Assembly: GCA_964017145.1 (NCBI GenBank)
Contig: OZ024840.1
Span: 3,906,001-3,970,000, forward strand
From: Agrocybe praecox
Lineage: Eukaryota; Basidiomycota; Agaricomycetes; Agaricales; Agrocybaceae
Reading direction: 5' to 3'
Length of the DNA: 64,000 bases
Positions 10,818-24,700 of the stretch are shown in pieces. The position numbers and the translations under genes are program-made. Each line of letters opens with the position of its first letter. Within the stretch, counting starts at the first letter, position 1. A model generated the notes under the pieces. It did no database searches, was not told where the DNA came from, and was given only the letters and a program-made list of their open reading frames with translations.

Positions 10818-12765
10818 ATGAACAAGGCGTGGTCGTCTCCAGCTGAGTTTGGGTCCGACGTTGCGGATTTAATCAGCAAATACCTTTCTGTGGCTTTGTT
10901 TACTTTGATAGGTGAGCATCGAAGTCGTCCAGTGAGCCATCTAGATGCTGTATCTATTATTGACCACTCTAACTAGTATACGATTACACGATTACCTTTG
11001 ACGATGAGGTTCAGACTCTTGCCAATCTTTGGTTACTAGGCCTTGAACTGACGTGTTGACTCCTCAGGTTAGACACTATTGGAGAGCCCCTTTCTCCCTC
11101 TCTCTAACCTTGTTTTTCTTCGTAAGTCAAGGAACCCCTTTGTGTTGCTTGGTTTTCTTAATAGCTCCTTCATCCATTTAGAATCGATATTTCCCCATTC
11201 TTTCTAATCTGTATGTATCTCCAATCTATGTCAGATTGAGACGGTGATGTTAAATGGATAATGGACAGACTTGTCCTCATTTGTGAGTCGTCAAGAGCAT
11301 TTGATGATGTGATGATGTGCAACATCTGATACATTTGATATCAGGTCAGATACTCGAAAATCCTTCGGATGAAGTACGTACATATCGTACATAGGTTGCA
11401 TTCCAGAGATGTCAACCGTATACTAATTTTCTCATGTGTAGTTGTGAGCACCGCCGGCTTTAAAGACAAGAGATAAAGCACAACTCATGTTTTTTTGCCA
11501 TCAATCAAGTTGCAAGGACGGCGTCCGAGCGACGTTCATACTCACTTTCTTTGCAATAGTAATCATTCAAGCCATCCTTATCACTCGGGTCTGGTTTCTC
11601 TTCCCAGCAGACAAGCCTGTTCATTTTTGCTTGGCATTTTCTTTCCTTTTATCTGTTGCGATTTCTGCATACTTTCTCAATGTCTCTATTTATGGATTAC
11701 AAGTCATCGCTGTCGCGGACGTCCAACAGGCTTTTGGGGACCATGTTTTTGGATGCCGTGTAGCTCGTCCGCCGGGGTTTTGGAGGTTTTATCTTCCTTC
11801 GTTAGCGCTGCATGTAAGTGTGATATCGAACGTGCCCCCTAGATACTTTGGTTTCTTACCTCGCATCCTTCCACCGCGCAAGACCGGAATGTATATATTG
11901 ACCGTTCATCAAGCAATAACCAGTGCGCAGTGCGCAAAAAATGCAGGGATGCGAAATAAACTTCTCAAAGAGCAAGTGCCTTTGTCCTTTTTAAAAAAAT
12001 TCTCGTTGATATTGACCCTGTTTTGTTTAGTGGAGGTATATTCTACTTCATCGTTCTCTGTTCGTACTTGCACCCATTGGAAATTATTATTTTGGGGGCT
12101 GATGGAAACACTGCAGGCTCCGTTAGCTTGACATCTATTGGATCTTTCCTCACTGACATACCTGAGGTATGATTCCATCCATCACTCGAATCTCGCTTTT
12201 ACTCCATTTTCTCCTCATAGATCAACGTTCCCGCAATATTTTCACCGTACGTTACGCTCTCTGGTCAGACCCGCAGACTCTAACATGTATGTCGTCCGGC
12301 TGATACAGAATCATCTTAACCACGAACTCTATCGCCACGTCCCGCATCATGTTCAGCTTACGCTCTATCGTTGCAAGCGACGAGGATAGCCTCGAGTGGG
12401 TAATGAGCACCGATGGCCCGGCAATGCCCCTGCCTGAATCACCGTCAGCGGGTATGTCCGTTTTCAAATGCAAGTCTGCAACGGGCAAATGGCACGAACG
12501 ATCAACATATATGTGGTCAACTGAGATCATGGCTGCACCGGCGCGGCCGACCACGAACTGGGGTATAGACGTTGTAGTGCTATCTAAGGAAACGGATATG
12601 AATCAACGTGTTTTGTCAAGGCCAGGTTTACAGTCAGGAGTGGATAAATGCTTTAAAGCAGACGGAGACCGGCCAGCTGCTCGGTACGGAAGCCTTTATG
12701 ACGAGGAAAAAGGACTCAACGAGGCGTATAAACGGGCAATGAGAACAGGCGAGGTTTTCTTTTGA
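10818..12765 (+). CDS. DUF6533-type 7TM membrane protein, copy B
   Basis: About eleven exons. Exon 1 (10818-10911) encodes a short N-terminus ending SKYLSVALFTLI. Then follow YDYTITFDDE, VRHYWRAPFSLSLTLFFF, NRYFPILSNL and a large exon (about 11505-11813). That exon carries GVRATFILTFFAIVIIQAILITR, WFLFPADK and a helix FSFLLSVAISAYFLNVS, ending FWRFYLPSLALHV. Later exons give TVHQAIT, GGIFYFIVLC, SVSLTSIGSFLTDIPE and INVPAIFSP. The last exon (about 12312-12765) reads IILTTNSIATSRIMFSLRS and ends with the family tail YDEEKGLNEAYKRAMRTG..FF. No frame break is seen, so it may be functional. Possible receptor-like or sensor role is only inferred from the topology. Confidence 0.75.
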
Positions 12766-14210
12766 ATGGCCTTGTATCAAAACCCGTACATGTTTTTTTC
12801 CACTTTCATTTTTTGAATTTTGATAGATGTCGTCGTGATCGTACCCAGAGGGCGGCGGCCTAGTGTATATGTAACCTTAGTAAAGAAAAAAAAGCTAGAG
12901 AGTATTTTCTGTCCGAACAGCAGATCCTAAGTGAAGCCTGTCCCTGTTATTAACTTCCGTTTCCGCTCGATGTATTTTGTGTTGGCGAATTACACACCGG
13001 ATATTAGTCTTTGCTTTCATTTTATACAGGCATCGTTGTGCAAGAAGGAACGGTTCGTGTTATATTTAGGAAGGGAGGCGCCATCCTTTGTCCTGTAAGC
13101 TTCACACCGCAGAGTAGTAGAACGGTGACCTTGTCAAGACTTTGGACGGTCTCTCCTGAGGCCTGAGAATTTAACAACGATGCGATCGAGAGTTCGAACC
13201 ATGAAATCCCCCATTCCATTTTCTTGCTCACTTGTATCTCGGTCCCGGTGCCTTTTCTTCCTTTTGTTTTTTTCCCATGGGCACTGGTATCAAATTTAAC
13301 GTACCGCTTCATTCTATTACCGGAGGCGTAGTAGAACGGATCCGCGCTGGCAACGCTGTTTATTATCTTCGGAGAAATATTCAATGATTTGTTGCGTCCG
13401 CTAGTTCGAGCCATGAAACCTCCAAAACCTATTTCTTTTTGCCCTCCTCGGATCCTCGCCTGTCCGTCCCGTTAGCTCACTTCTCAGTCAAGTATCCATG
13501 TATGATAGTTTTTAAGCCACGTCTCGCACAGCACAGTATCATTTCAATTTAGTGCTGCCGTAGAGTGCCTACATCACACCTCACTGTAACATGCAGTTGC
13601 TGCAAATTGACTGTGAAGTTTGTTTTCACGATCACAAAAAAAAACATGTTCATGGACTATTCCTTGCGATTTCTGTTAGGTTTTTGCAGTTTTTTCTGCT
13701 TTTCAACAAATTAAACTGATCTCTTGAATCGTACCCCTATGTTTTTTCAATGAATCACAACATTACACCGTAGAGTCTTGGTTTCTTATAATTATATTCT
13801 TTTCAGACAATAACTAACCTTCGATCGAGGATTCACTTAAGGCTTGCTTAAAGCGAATACGACATTCCTGAGATTGGCCATGATAAATGCTCACATGCTC
13901 ACAGTTTCCAATTTAATGTTGCAGTCGTGATGATGGTACCAGTCAATGTCAACACATGGAATGTCAACACATGGACAAATGTTGGGTATAATGCCTCCAT
14001 GCACATATAAGCCATGTCTACTCGGAACGTTACCTGTCGTCAACTGCTCCACTCCTGGCTTGACCGTTTCCCCTTTCCCCCCTTTCACCACCCCGCCCTT
14101 TAAGCTGGTGCGCAGGCGCTCGTTCGATTCTTTGCAGTGACTGCTGTGCAGCACCTACTTTTCTTCTCTATCACGTCGAGAGCTACGTTGAAGGATCACG
14201 AGTGTTAACG
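12766..14210. other. Intergenic between copies B and C
   Basis: There is one 130-codon minus-strand frame (13414-13022) without recognisable family or splice context; I do not call it a gene. A 15-bp tandem duplication (ATGTCAACACATGGA twice) occurs at about 13944-13975. The final 100 bp carry the copy C promoter. Confidence 0.45.
14109..14119 (+). promoter_or_regulatory. Upstream motif TGCGCAGGCGC (copy C)
   Basis: Identical to the motif before copy B, and 92 bp upstream of the copy C ATG. It is followed by GTGACTGCTGTGCAG, which is also nearly identical upstream of copy D. Confidence 0.5.
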
Positions 14211-16262
14211 ATGGCTGAAGTCATGACCACGGTTGCGCGTCCTCCTTTGCTCATTCCAATCGAAAATATCGTAGGTGGGATAGTCAGCCAGTACCTTACG
14301 GTGGCTTTCTTCGCTTTGATAAGTAAGCATAATTCTTCATAATTCCGTGTTTAAATGTTATATTGACCTCTAGATGTATTTAGTTTATGAATATGCGATT
14401 ACTTTTGACGATGAGGTTCAGTCTCTTGTCGACATTCAGCCTACGTTTTGACAGCTGACAGATCAATCGATTATGTCCTGCACTTGTAGGTCAAGCACTT
14501 TTGGAGAGGTCCTTGGTCTATTTCACAGGCCTTGTTTTTCTTCGTACGTCTGAAATCCTGTTCGCTGGATGAACTGCTACTCATTTATTCCCGTCGATTC
14601 ATTGAAGAATCGATATTTTCCAATTATTTCGAACTTGTGCGTATCACTGCATTCTTATAAGACCCAAGCGGACGATGTTAACAGATATCCTTTGAAGTAT
14701 TTCTCTTCTTTGTGAGTGCTCAAAGAGCCATATTACAACATGTGTGCTTGGGATTCTTATCGTTTTATCTTTGTAACACCAGGTCAAACGCTTGAGAACC
14801 CCTCGGACGAAGTACGTGTATACCTCATAAACGACGCACACAGCAAACAATCTTTACTGACGCTCTTTTTACCTCTATGCTTTATAGTTGTAAGCACCAC
14901 ATCCCTCTATCTGATGGCACTAGTGATAGATTCTTATGATGCATGAAGTTGCGGACACGGCATCAGAGCAACCTTTGTACTCAATACTCTCGGGATCGCG
15001 ATCATCCAAGCCATCTTGATCACCCGCGTCTGGTTCCTTTTCCCCGGAGACAAATACTTACAGTTCGCCTTGATCTTTTCGTTCACACTTTCCCTTTGCA
15101 TTTCCATGTTTTTCGTCAGTGTCGCCATCACCCAGTTGAGGGTTTTCCCTCTAGCGCCTATCCAAAAGGTCTTTGGAAACCAGATTATAGGATGTCATGC
15201 GGCTAGGCCGGCTGATTTTTGGAGGATTTACCTTCCTTCGTTGGTGTTGCATGTGAGTGGCTTAGTGTGAGTGTTTGACGAGACGATCCTAATGCCGGTT
15301 GTCTGGCTGAAGACCGGTCTTTATGGGTTAACGGTTCATCAAGCCATAGCCAGTCCGCATCTTGATAAGACCGCAGGGATAAGATGGAAACTTCTTGCCG
15401 AGTGAGTCCCCCATCTTTCAGGTTTTTGGTTGGTTCTCACGGGGATACTCGCAGTGGAGGCGTTTTTTACTTCATCGTGCTCTGTTCGTAACTACACCTC
15501 TCAGTCTTTAGGTTCGTGGAACTCACCAAAAGTATTTCAGGCTCTGTCAGCTTGACTTCCATCGGGTCGTTCCTTATAAACACGCCTCAGGTATGTCATT
15601 GTCTCATCATCATATATGCTAATTCCTTCGTCCCATGTTGCTAAATGCTATCTGCATTCTAGATCAACGTCCCCGCAATTTTCTCCCCGTACGTCGCGCT
15701 TTTAACACCCATCTTCCGAACAAGCATTTTGAATCTTTGACTGACACATAGAATCATCCTCACTACGACCTCCATCGCCACGTCGCGTATCATGTTCAGC
15801 CTGCGATCGATAATCACGAGTGACGAAGACAGCCTCAAATGGGTGAACACCACTAACGGGCCAGCGATGCCACTACCTACCGAACCATCGTCAGGGACGT
15901 TCTTGTCCTTCAACACCCTCTTACCATTCAGGTCCAAAAGCAACAAGAGCAAGCCACCCTCCGTCGGGGGGCACCAACGTCAATCATCATCATGGTCCCA
16001 AAAACAGCTCATAATCACTCCGAGCCCGACGTTAAAGTTGGACACCGCGGACGTCTTGATGGATGAGAAGCACGCGTCTGTCATTACGAACGTGGAGGAT
16101 CTGTCGGCGGCCGAGTGGGTGGCTACGAATAGGTATTACGCTAGGGATGCGGAAAGTCCTGAGCCGCTTTGGCAGGCTCGGTACGATAGCTATTACGACG
16201 AGGAAAAAGGTTTGGACGATGCGTATAAGCGCGCGATGCGGACAGGTAGAGTTTTCTTTTGA
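14211..16262 (+). CDS. DUF6533-type 7TM membrane protein, copy C
   Basis: Multi-exon gene with the best preserved family signature. Exon 1 encodes MAEVMTTV... and ends QYLTVAFFALI. Next come YDYAITFDDE (about 14393), VKHFWRGPWSISQALFFF, NRYFPIISNL and GQTLENPSDE. The exon near 14950-15250 reads GIRATFVLNTLGIAIIQAILITR, WFLFPGDK and FTLSLCISMFFVSVAITQL. Then LYGLTVHQAI, GGVFYFIVLC, SVSLTSIGSFLINTPQ and INVPAIFSP follow. The last exon (about 15752-16262) reads IILTTTSIATSRIMFSLRS, then a longer cytoplasmic tail than in the other copies. The tail ends YYDEEKGLDDAYKRAMRTG..FF. The join into the 14950 exon must skip an in-frame TGA just before it. No other break is seen. Confidence 0.75.
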
Positions 16263-19200
16263 AGTTTGGACTAGACTTTTTTTAAATCGTTTTGGGCTAT
16301 TTCGGTCTTTGAGAACTTATTGTTTCTCCTTATTACGAAAATAGGACACGAACATTATCCTCACCCTTCGTTCTTTTGCCACTTTTATGTCTTTCCAAGA
16401 ATATTGTGTGTGTAGTTGTTGTAGTTGTTGTGTACTTTGTAGTAGTAGGTGTGTATGTTTTATCCCCGGATGCGTTGTGCTCAAAAATAGACGTCAGATT
16501 GCAGGGGCTCGTAGTAGGTATTATATACCGCATGATTAGTCGTCCTTTTCGATCTGTTGATTAGTCTCTAAGTGGTAAGCCCAGATAACTGTTTTCATTT
16601 CTCAACTTTTAACTTAACACACAGACGTACTCGTGCGTCACAGACAGAAGTGCGGTATGTTACTTTAATGCTACTTGAATACTTTGGCAGGGTACTAACC
16701 GGGTAAGAGGGTAAGGAATGAATGGTTGAGAATGAAAATGAGTTCGTGGCGCCTCACTGCGCTGTATATAGCAAAACTTATAGTTATGTCTACCTTGAGC
16801 CTATGCCATCTCGGCTCCCTGCCTGCGCCGCATATACGGAGCCCAGAAACTCCATAAACTTGGAGCGAAAACTCGACAAAAGGAATGCTTGAGAAGACGT
16901 TACTTATTACACAGTGATATATGCATTATGTGAAAGTTAATATGAGTTGAAGGCTTGAACTTGCGCCTTTAGCACTGGAACTCTTTAGTACTGTGTTGAA
17001 GTAAGTTTCGGCAATTCGGCAATGCCGGCCAGGCGGGCGCCTAATTGAAGTGCCCGGCGAGTCATGTGTTGGGTGTGGCCCAAGGACATAGGGTATCCTG
17101 GTACCTAGAATAAGTTTTTCTCCGAAGATAAGGAACCATCTCTCTGCTGTGAGGACAGGCATTTGGGGAGCCCTTCCGCCGAACGTTATGTCTTTCGTTT
17201 TGAGCAGGAGTCTATTAATTGAGAAACAGTCCGACGGATTTCCACTACATGCTGTGCCATAGTAGCCTGTAACGCAAGGTTCCCCTTTTCTTTCTTTCTC
17301 CTCCGTGGAACAAGAATTGTGGTTATCGAGAACCCTCGTTATGTCGATGATCAAGCTCTGGCGGTGCATCGCGACGAGGGTACGTGACTACCTAGTATCG
17401 ACCGAGGAGCTGTGTTTCGAATGTCATCTTCGTCCCCTGGCACCTGGCAGCGGCTCCGGTACTTGGGCTGTTTCCACTTCTCACTTCTCACAGAACTTCT
17501 GTCGGAATGATTTTTTTCTCATCCAAAACGCTGGCAGAGCCTGAGTACCAAGTAATTGAGCGTATATACGCACTTATCCGCTGTCCGCTGTCGAGCGTGC
17601 GCTGAGAGCTCGGGGAATTGTGGTTTATTTTTATTTTCCACTTTGTTTTTTTTTTGTTTCGGCTTTTGATGGCTGCTGCAAGCTTAGCGCTCGCCGTAGG
17701 TCCTCGGCCATTGTTGGGCATGAGAATTTGGATGGGACGCTGATTCAATTACTACCCCAGTTTTTAATTTAGGTAGTGAGGGGGGCGTGTATTATGTACT
17801 GTGATGTGACTTGCGTATTTCGGTATTAAGTACGCGAAGGGGTCCGGGGAGAAGGGTCGGATTGGATTGGGCTGGGCTAGGATCGTGCATTAGTACTATC
17901 TACGCGAGCTCGGAGATTATGATGAGAAGAAGAAGAAAGCTGGGTGCTCTGGGTGCTTGTTTAATGGTGGGCTGGATGGATGGATACGTCAACTTACTAC
18001 TGCGTACAATAATTAAACAAGATAAATAAATCTATATCTACACTCAAGTTGAGAGCTGGGCTGAGCTGGCTATTTCTAATCACTATCTACGAGTACTTAT
18101 CTACGCCGCCACAATGATACGCGCCTCCGCGATGGCGTGACACTTTTCCCAGACGCGTCTTGAATTCTCGTCGCGTATGTATTTGCGTCACGCCAAGACC
18201 AAGGCCAAGAGCATGCCGTGATTAGCAATGGCGCTCTGGATCTGTGGCGGGATATGGAAAGCAGGACTATCACGCTCATTTTGACATGATGGCATCAACT
18301 TCGGCAGGTGTGCCGCTCGCGTGCGTAAGGTAGGACCTTGGATACCCCCTCGGGACGAGGAATAAATTGATATCAACAAACCCACATTTCTGTTGACGAC
18401 CCTGAAACCGCCAAACCCATGTAACCGGTATCTCTTATATTTTGGAAAATAAACCATGAAATAGATCGATTTTTTGGCTCATCACGTAGGTAGAATATAG
18501 AAACATGGATAGAGCAGTTTTTTTCTGGGATGATAATGCAGAATTACTCGTAAAATCCTTGCAACGAGTGATATTTGGCCGTGGATGCCGTGATTAGATA
18601 AGATGATTTTGCTACGGCCGCTTCACGGTTTCCTGCCTGATTCACATTTTTTGTCAATTGGCGCCCCATGGATGCGTGTATTAGATATAGTTAGTAAGCC
18701 TTAAGCGTAAATTGTGTGTCTCAAAGTACTTTTTTCCACCCTTATTAGTACTTCACAACTTTACAAATTATAAATAAAGGTCAAAATGGGCTTATGCCTA
18801 AACGCTGCTATTCCATTTAAGACAGTAGATATGGTCTCCGTAGCTCTAAAACATGGAGAATACCTTCTCTATGATACACCTGAATGCATAGTAGCAAACC
18901 GATAATGAACAAGACGCCCGTGCCGTCACGTTCTCACGTCCTGCCGGCTTCGGTATAAACCCAGATTTTGGACCCTTCGTAGAGAAATGTTCACTACGCA
19001 CGATAGAGCTGCAGTAAAAAATATTAAGCTGACATTTGGACTCTCAAGACATTTTTCTACGTTATACAGCAATAAAAATGTCAAAAAGACGAGATCTCGA
19101 AGCACAGTTTCATTCACGACTGAAATAATTGAACAGTTCAGGGTCATTAACAGTATGTAGCTATAAAACTATTGCACGCGTTTAATAAAGAAGAGTTGCA

Positions 19201-21742
19201 TATGTCCGTAAGTCAGTAAATTTTAATGACGTACTTTTACGGGCGTCAGACGACTCAAGCGAGCAACACGAGATCACATGTAAAATACCATGCGAATCTT
19301 ATGCTATAATAAATTAAACTGTTACTGAGACCTTGGGGTTTATAGATAGTACTTACTACCTGCATAAATACTTGGTAAATACAATAGAACTGTAGCGTAG
19401 AGTTTTGTGCATGCAACCGCGAGCTCCATGAAGTTTGCTCCATGGATTCGATGGGCACTTCACTCAGTCCGCTCTATAGGCACGGGAATGTGTTCGTACA
19501 TATCGCCGAGGAAGGAATAAGTTGACCGCAATTGCACTCGGCTTTGATATTGTTCTTCCTAATGAGTAATTTCCTTTGCATTTAATATTTTGAAGATAGG
19601 TATATGTGTACATCGTTTCGTATGAAAGCGTTTGTGCACTTGAGTTCGCCTATTTATAGGCGTGGGAATTTGGGAATACTTAGGTTGCAGGTCAATGTAT
19701 TTCTACGAATTTGTACAGGTATATTAATGACTATGTGTTAAACTGTCCGGGAAGGCATATGCTATATTTTAAAGCTACAGCCATCACTTCTGTAGTCAAA
19801 TAAATGAGTCAACTGAAGCAGTGGACAGAGAAATATATAAAAGGGAGCGACTTTCTACAGTATTCGAGGTCCTACCATGCCAAATCATCGGCACAATCTT
19901 CCGAATTGATGGCATCATTTGAAAAGTGAGCGTGATAGTCCTGGTTTCCATAGCGGGACTGGTGTGCACTGGTGCCGGTGAGTCGTGAAGGATATCGATA
20001 AGTATCTGCATAATCTCACCCCTCACCTGCCTTTTCAAGTTATAGTATAAGTTATAGTAAGCCACATCTATCTTTAATAGTAAGAATAATGAAACTAAAA
20101 CACTTCTAGCGTCTACATTAATTTTTCGGATAAATCAATGTTCTCAGTGCTACTGTGCTACATGCAAACTACTTATGCCGGCCATCGGTCGGTCGGTCGT
20201 GAGTATGTAACTTGTGCGTATTGTTCTTTCTCTCATTCTTTTTGAATCTTGAGCTCCAGTGGTACATACCACAATTATGTACTTACGGACCTACAGTAAC
20301 CATATAGACGCCGGAACGGAGGTTTTCAATTTTACTATGTACCTGTGCATATGTTGCTATGCAAGCCCTTTATTTTATGTTCCCCCTCTCAGCCTCTTTT
20401 CTCCTGAGGGCGAGCCTATGTACATACGTGATACGCTGCCCAGGGCCCGACTCTCCCGGACTCTGCGACCAATTATTCAACCAATAGCCTATAGGTCAAT
20501 GGTATGCAAGGGTACATATGGACTTATCCAGTCCTATTTAGTATGCATATAAGTAGCGCAAAACTAAATATTTGAAGGATCGTCGCGTACCTGAAATATT
20601 CAATAAATCGTTATCAATCGGCATGGTGTGTTCCGTTCGTTCAGTGTCCGGTGGGTTTTATCTTTCTTGAAGTTCAAACCTCCTCCACTGTAGGTAGGCT
20701 GGCGGAGAAGGGGATGGGGCTCGAGTCCTCCTTTGACGTGTAAGTAAGTATTCTATGTATGTACTTTGATTTTACTTTCCTCCCACCCGAGCTTCGATCC
20801 CGAATTCCTTCCTGGCCCATCATGATTCACGAGCATCATAAATATAAATAACCTAAATTGAATTCAATTGATCGAAATTAAACAATCATGGGATGTTATA
20901 TGTATGTCGTGCTAAGTTGAACTAAACCTTAGCTTGTTTACTTGACCGGGCCTATTCCACGAGCCCCTTTCCTGCGGCTTTTCTTCCCAATCCATTCCGT
21001 CCGTACGTAAGGTACGAACGAGCACCGATCTGATCCCATCCCGAAAGATACCCCGGCACGCCACATACCATATTCTACATACGCGCTGTCATTGTCGAGG
21101 TTGCTCAAACCCATATTCACACTGGGTTAACCGCACCGGACTCGTGTCGTCGACCCTGTCCTGATTCGTTGACGTTGACGTTCGCCCCTCTCGCTCACGC
21201 TCTTTTTTTGGTCTTTCGTTTCTTTCTTGTTTCCCATTTCCTTTCGTTGTCCATCGTACGTACGATCCACGACCCTCCATCGCCGCCGCCGCCGTCGCCA
21301 GGAGGTCCCTGTTGAGCGTCTCGTTGCGTTGCGTTGCATTTCTGGCCATACCACCCGTCCTTGAACACACCTTCACTTCCCCCCGCTCGAAGCACCCTGA
21401 CAGCCAGCAAGCCTCGTGGGTCTCCTTGCCCCCTCTTTTCTACTTGGTCTGTTAGCTTAGCCCACGCTGTCAAGAGCCTGTCAAGCAATACAAGAAAGAC
21501 GCAAAAAACTTGCTTGCTTACCCCACGCGCGATTTCTCAAAGTTCAATTCGACGAACGAACGCGTTAAGCGGTGGACGAAAAAAGGATTGTTTTTGTCCT
21601 TCATCCTTCCTTGCATCGAAACTTCATTGAAGCTTCATCCCTCCCTTCCTTCATCCCTTCAGAGCAGAGTGCTCCGCGCTCCCCTCTGTCCCGCTGTTTG
21701 ACCTAGGCCTACTCCTCTCATCGTCGTCGGGATTCGGGTTCC
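16263..21742. other. Gene-poor 5.5 kb stretch
   Basis: No convincing gene. Frames such as 17369-16926 (-) and 18457-18188 (-) show no recognisable domain. There are short simple repeats (GT/TTG around 16400-16440, GGAT at about 17972, CGGT at about 20190). The last 600 bp (21120-21742) are pyrimidine-rich and look like the promoter and 5' UTR of the RhoGEF-type gene. Confidence 0.5.
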
Positions 21743-24700
21743 ATGGTATATCACCCCTCTTCATCGACTTCATCCCACCAACAACAATCAAAAGCGCCTA
21801 GGTCCGCATCGTCCACGACGGGGTATTCATCACCGCTAGGATTAGGGTCATCAGCGACATCGACATCGACATGGTCCCCGTTCACACACGCACCGACGCT
21901 CTTCTTCCCCCGACCGGACGTGAATGCGTATCGGAGGAAGGAGAGGAAGAGTTTAAGGAGTCTCCAGAGGCGCGAGCAGTTGAGGGTGGACACGACGGGG
22001 AGTTATAATGATAATAGGGATCTTCAGGACTATGGAGTTGAGAATGGGACGACGACGCTGTCGCCGTCGCCGTGTTCGGGCTCGTTTGTGTCGTTGTCGC
22101 TTGAGGAGGAGGAGGATGAGGAGATGAGGAGTATGTCAGTGTCTGGGCACGGGCATGCGTATGCCTCCCCTGGGAGACCGAGACTAGGAAGCGGGTTAGG
22201 GAGGAGTCTGAGTGTGGGTATGGACAGGATTGGGCTTGGGAAAGGGAGATGGAAAGGAAAAGGAAGAGGGAAGAATGTTAGTGAGGAGCCCCCGAGGTTG
22301 GAGCCGTTGATGTTTCGGGGTGATGAAAAGAGGGAGGAGGAGGGGCTGGGAGATGCGATGAGGGAGTATTGGGAGAAGAGGGTGAGGGTGGTCGTGCGTT
22401 CGTCTTCTCCGCAGAAGGGATTGAGTTGGGTGGAAACGATGGCGACAACGAGGTTAATTAATGGGGATGACCAATCTTCATTTTCATCTTCGGGGTCGAG
22501 TACGAAGAGTGAAAGGAGAAGGAAAAAGAAGAAGAGAAAGGGGAAAGGGAAGAGATTATCAACGTAACTTTCTTTTAATGACGATTTATATGACGCGACT
22601 TACTCTTATATTAAGTAGCGATGCCGACGATATCGCCCTCTTAGAAGACGACGATATTAATCCTAGTCTGTTGTTACTCAACCTCATCGACATGGACGAA
22701 GCAGCACCATCGTCCTCGCTCCACCATGCAGACTCGAATTCGACCATCACGCTATCGACCATCGCGCCTACGATAAGGCAGAGGAATGTAAAATCATCCA
22801 CGGTTCCACCATCAACGACGACGTCATCACCAGCATCATCATTAAATTTATTACCCACACCCCGCCTGTCGTCGTCCGCCCTCAAATTTTCTTCTTCATC
22901 AACTACGACTACTACCGATGCACCTTGGACGAGTATGAGTACGGGCAGTATGCCCTTGCCGTTCCCACCCGCTGCCTCTTCGTCTTCGTCCCATGGTCAT
23001 TCGCCTCTTGCTCTAGAGCTCCTCGAGTTTGATGGGCCTTCGTCGCTGTCGGCAAAAGGAAAAGGCAAACAACGAGACGTCCAACATGTCGCGTCACAAA
23101 CCCAAACCCAAACACCAAAGCAACCGTCCAAGCTCCTCAAACGCACCTCCGGCACACCCAAATCGCCATCCACATCTGGGTCCGCGTCTTCGCTGCTCTT
23201 GCGTACTTTTAGCTTACGCAATGCACATCGCGCCAGGGAGAAGGAGAGGGGGGATTTGGCGTTGGCGTTCACGCGGTTGAGGTTGGGTTCTGAGGCTGGG
23301 AATGGGTACGACGACGGTGATGCCGCGTCTCCTTCGCGTTCGACGACAACGAAGCATGTTAATGACCCCTCTTCCTCGTCGAGTAGCCCCTATCCCATCC
23401 CATCACTACCACAACCTCAGTCTATGTTATCCCCCATCTCCGCGTCGTCAACCACCTACGCACACGAAAGGGGCTTAACGAGCTCCTCGTGGGTCGATCT
23501 CGAAGGTGGTGCCTCTTCGTCTTCGTCTTCATCCTCGTCATCTTCCTCTGCACATCTTGGCACGGGTGGTGTGCTTAATCCTGGCCTTGTACATCTAAAT
23601 ACCAATACGGGCGCGAATTTAATTCCGTCACCTTCGTCGGTGTCCACTTCTTCGGGCGCCGGCATCAGTGGTGGGAGGAAACGGAGCGTGTCGTGGCATA
23701 ATGGGATGATGGCCATGATGATACAGAAGGAGAAGGAGGGAGAGGGGAAGGAGAAAGAGATAAAGGATAAAGAAAAAGAGAAGAAGGACGGCAAGAAACC
23801 TAAATTCATGCTAGGCTCCGAATCGGATTTGGAGCTCCCTCTTCCTCCTTTGCCGTTGTCGAAGGATGAGGAAAACGGGAAGGCGAAGAAGGATAAACGC
23901 AAACATCGGATATCGTTGAAGGGGATTGGGAAGAAGGGCAAGGCAAGGGGAAAAGGGAAGAGAGAGGGCAAAGACGAGGACGACGCGCCTGTGTTGCCTC
24001 CTTTGTTGCTTAATCAGTTGCCGATTTTGGATGGGTATCGTGCTCGTGCTCGTGATGAGGAGCAGGGTAGTGAGGAAGAGGAGGAAGATAGTGAAGAGGG
24101 CGTAGTGAAAACGGAGACTGGACAAGCGCAGCAGCAGGAAGGGAGGGAGGAAGAGGAAGAGGAAGACGCGCTGAGAAGGGATAGTCTGTTCTTAGACCTC
24201 GATGGTATTGGTTCGGATGAGCTGGTTTATTCCACCTCTCCTTCGCCTTCGCCGTCTTCTCCTCCGTCTCCGTCTGTATCGTCCTTGCCTGTCTATCAAG
24301 GCCAACACCAGCACACACCAAACCCAAGTCCAACAGTCCCGCTCTCACTAACAACCCGCCGCGCCTTACTTGTCTGCCGCGAACTCATCCTAACCGAACG
24401 ACACTACCTCACCCTGCTCCGCTCCCTCCTCGCATGCGAAACCATAACGCCCCCGCCCTCCCTCATGCTGCGCTGCGCCGCCGAACTGGTTCGCGCGTCC
24501 GAGGGCGTCCTAGCGCGCATGGAACGCGGTCCGGGCGTAAGGGGTGTCGCGATGGCTTTTTTGGACGGCCAGGAGGAGCTGGGCAGGGCGTATGTTGGGT
24601 GGTGTGGTGTTGTAGGGGGGTGGTTTGTGGATGGGGATGAGGGAGGCAAGGAGGAAGAGAAAGAGGGGAGGTATGTGAGGAGGAAGAGGAGTCGAGCTGT

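Noticed and set aside
13180..13205. GAGTTCGAACC resembling a tRNA B box
   Set aside because: No acceptor or D arm could be folded at the right distance.
13022..13414. 130-codon minus-strand frame between copies B and C
   Set aside because: No recognisable domain, no neighbouring exons, and composition like the surrounding intergenic DNA.
13944..13975. Possible CRISPR-like direct repeat
   Set aside because: Only two adjacent copies of 15 bp and a eukaryotic context; a simple tandem duplication.
16926..17369. 147-codon minus-strand frame
   Set aside because: No family resemblance and no splice context; likely chance.
18188..18457. Minus-strand frame with protein-like stretches (HLPKLMPSCQNERD, FHIPPQIQSAI)
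   Set aside because: It looks somewhat coding, but I cannot name a family or find adjoining exons.
23456..24354. Long antisense frames under the DH gene
   Set aside because: Mirror of Ser- and Lys-rich codons in the GC-rich sense frame; no independent support.
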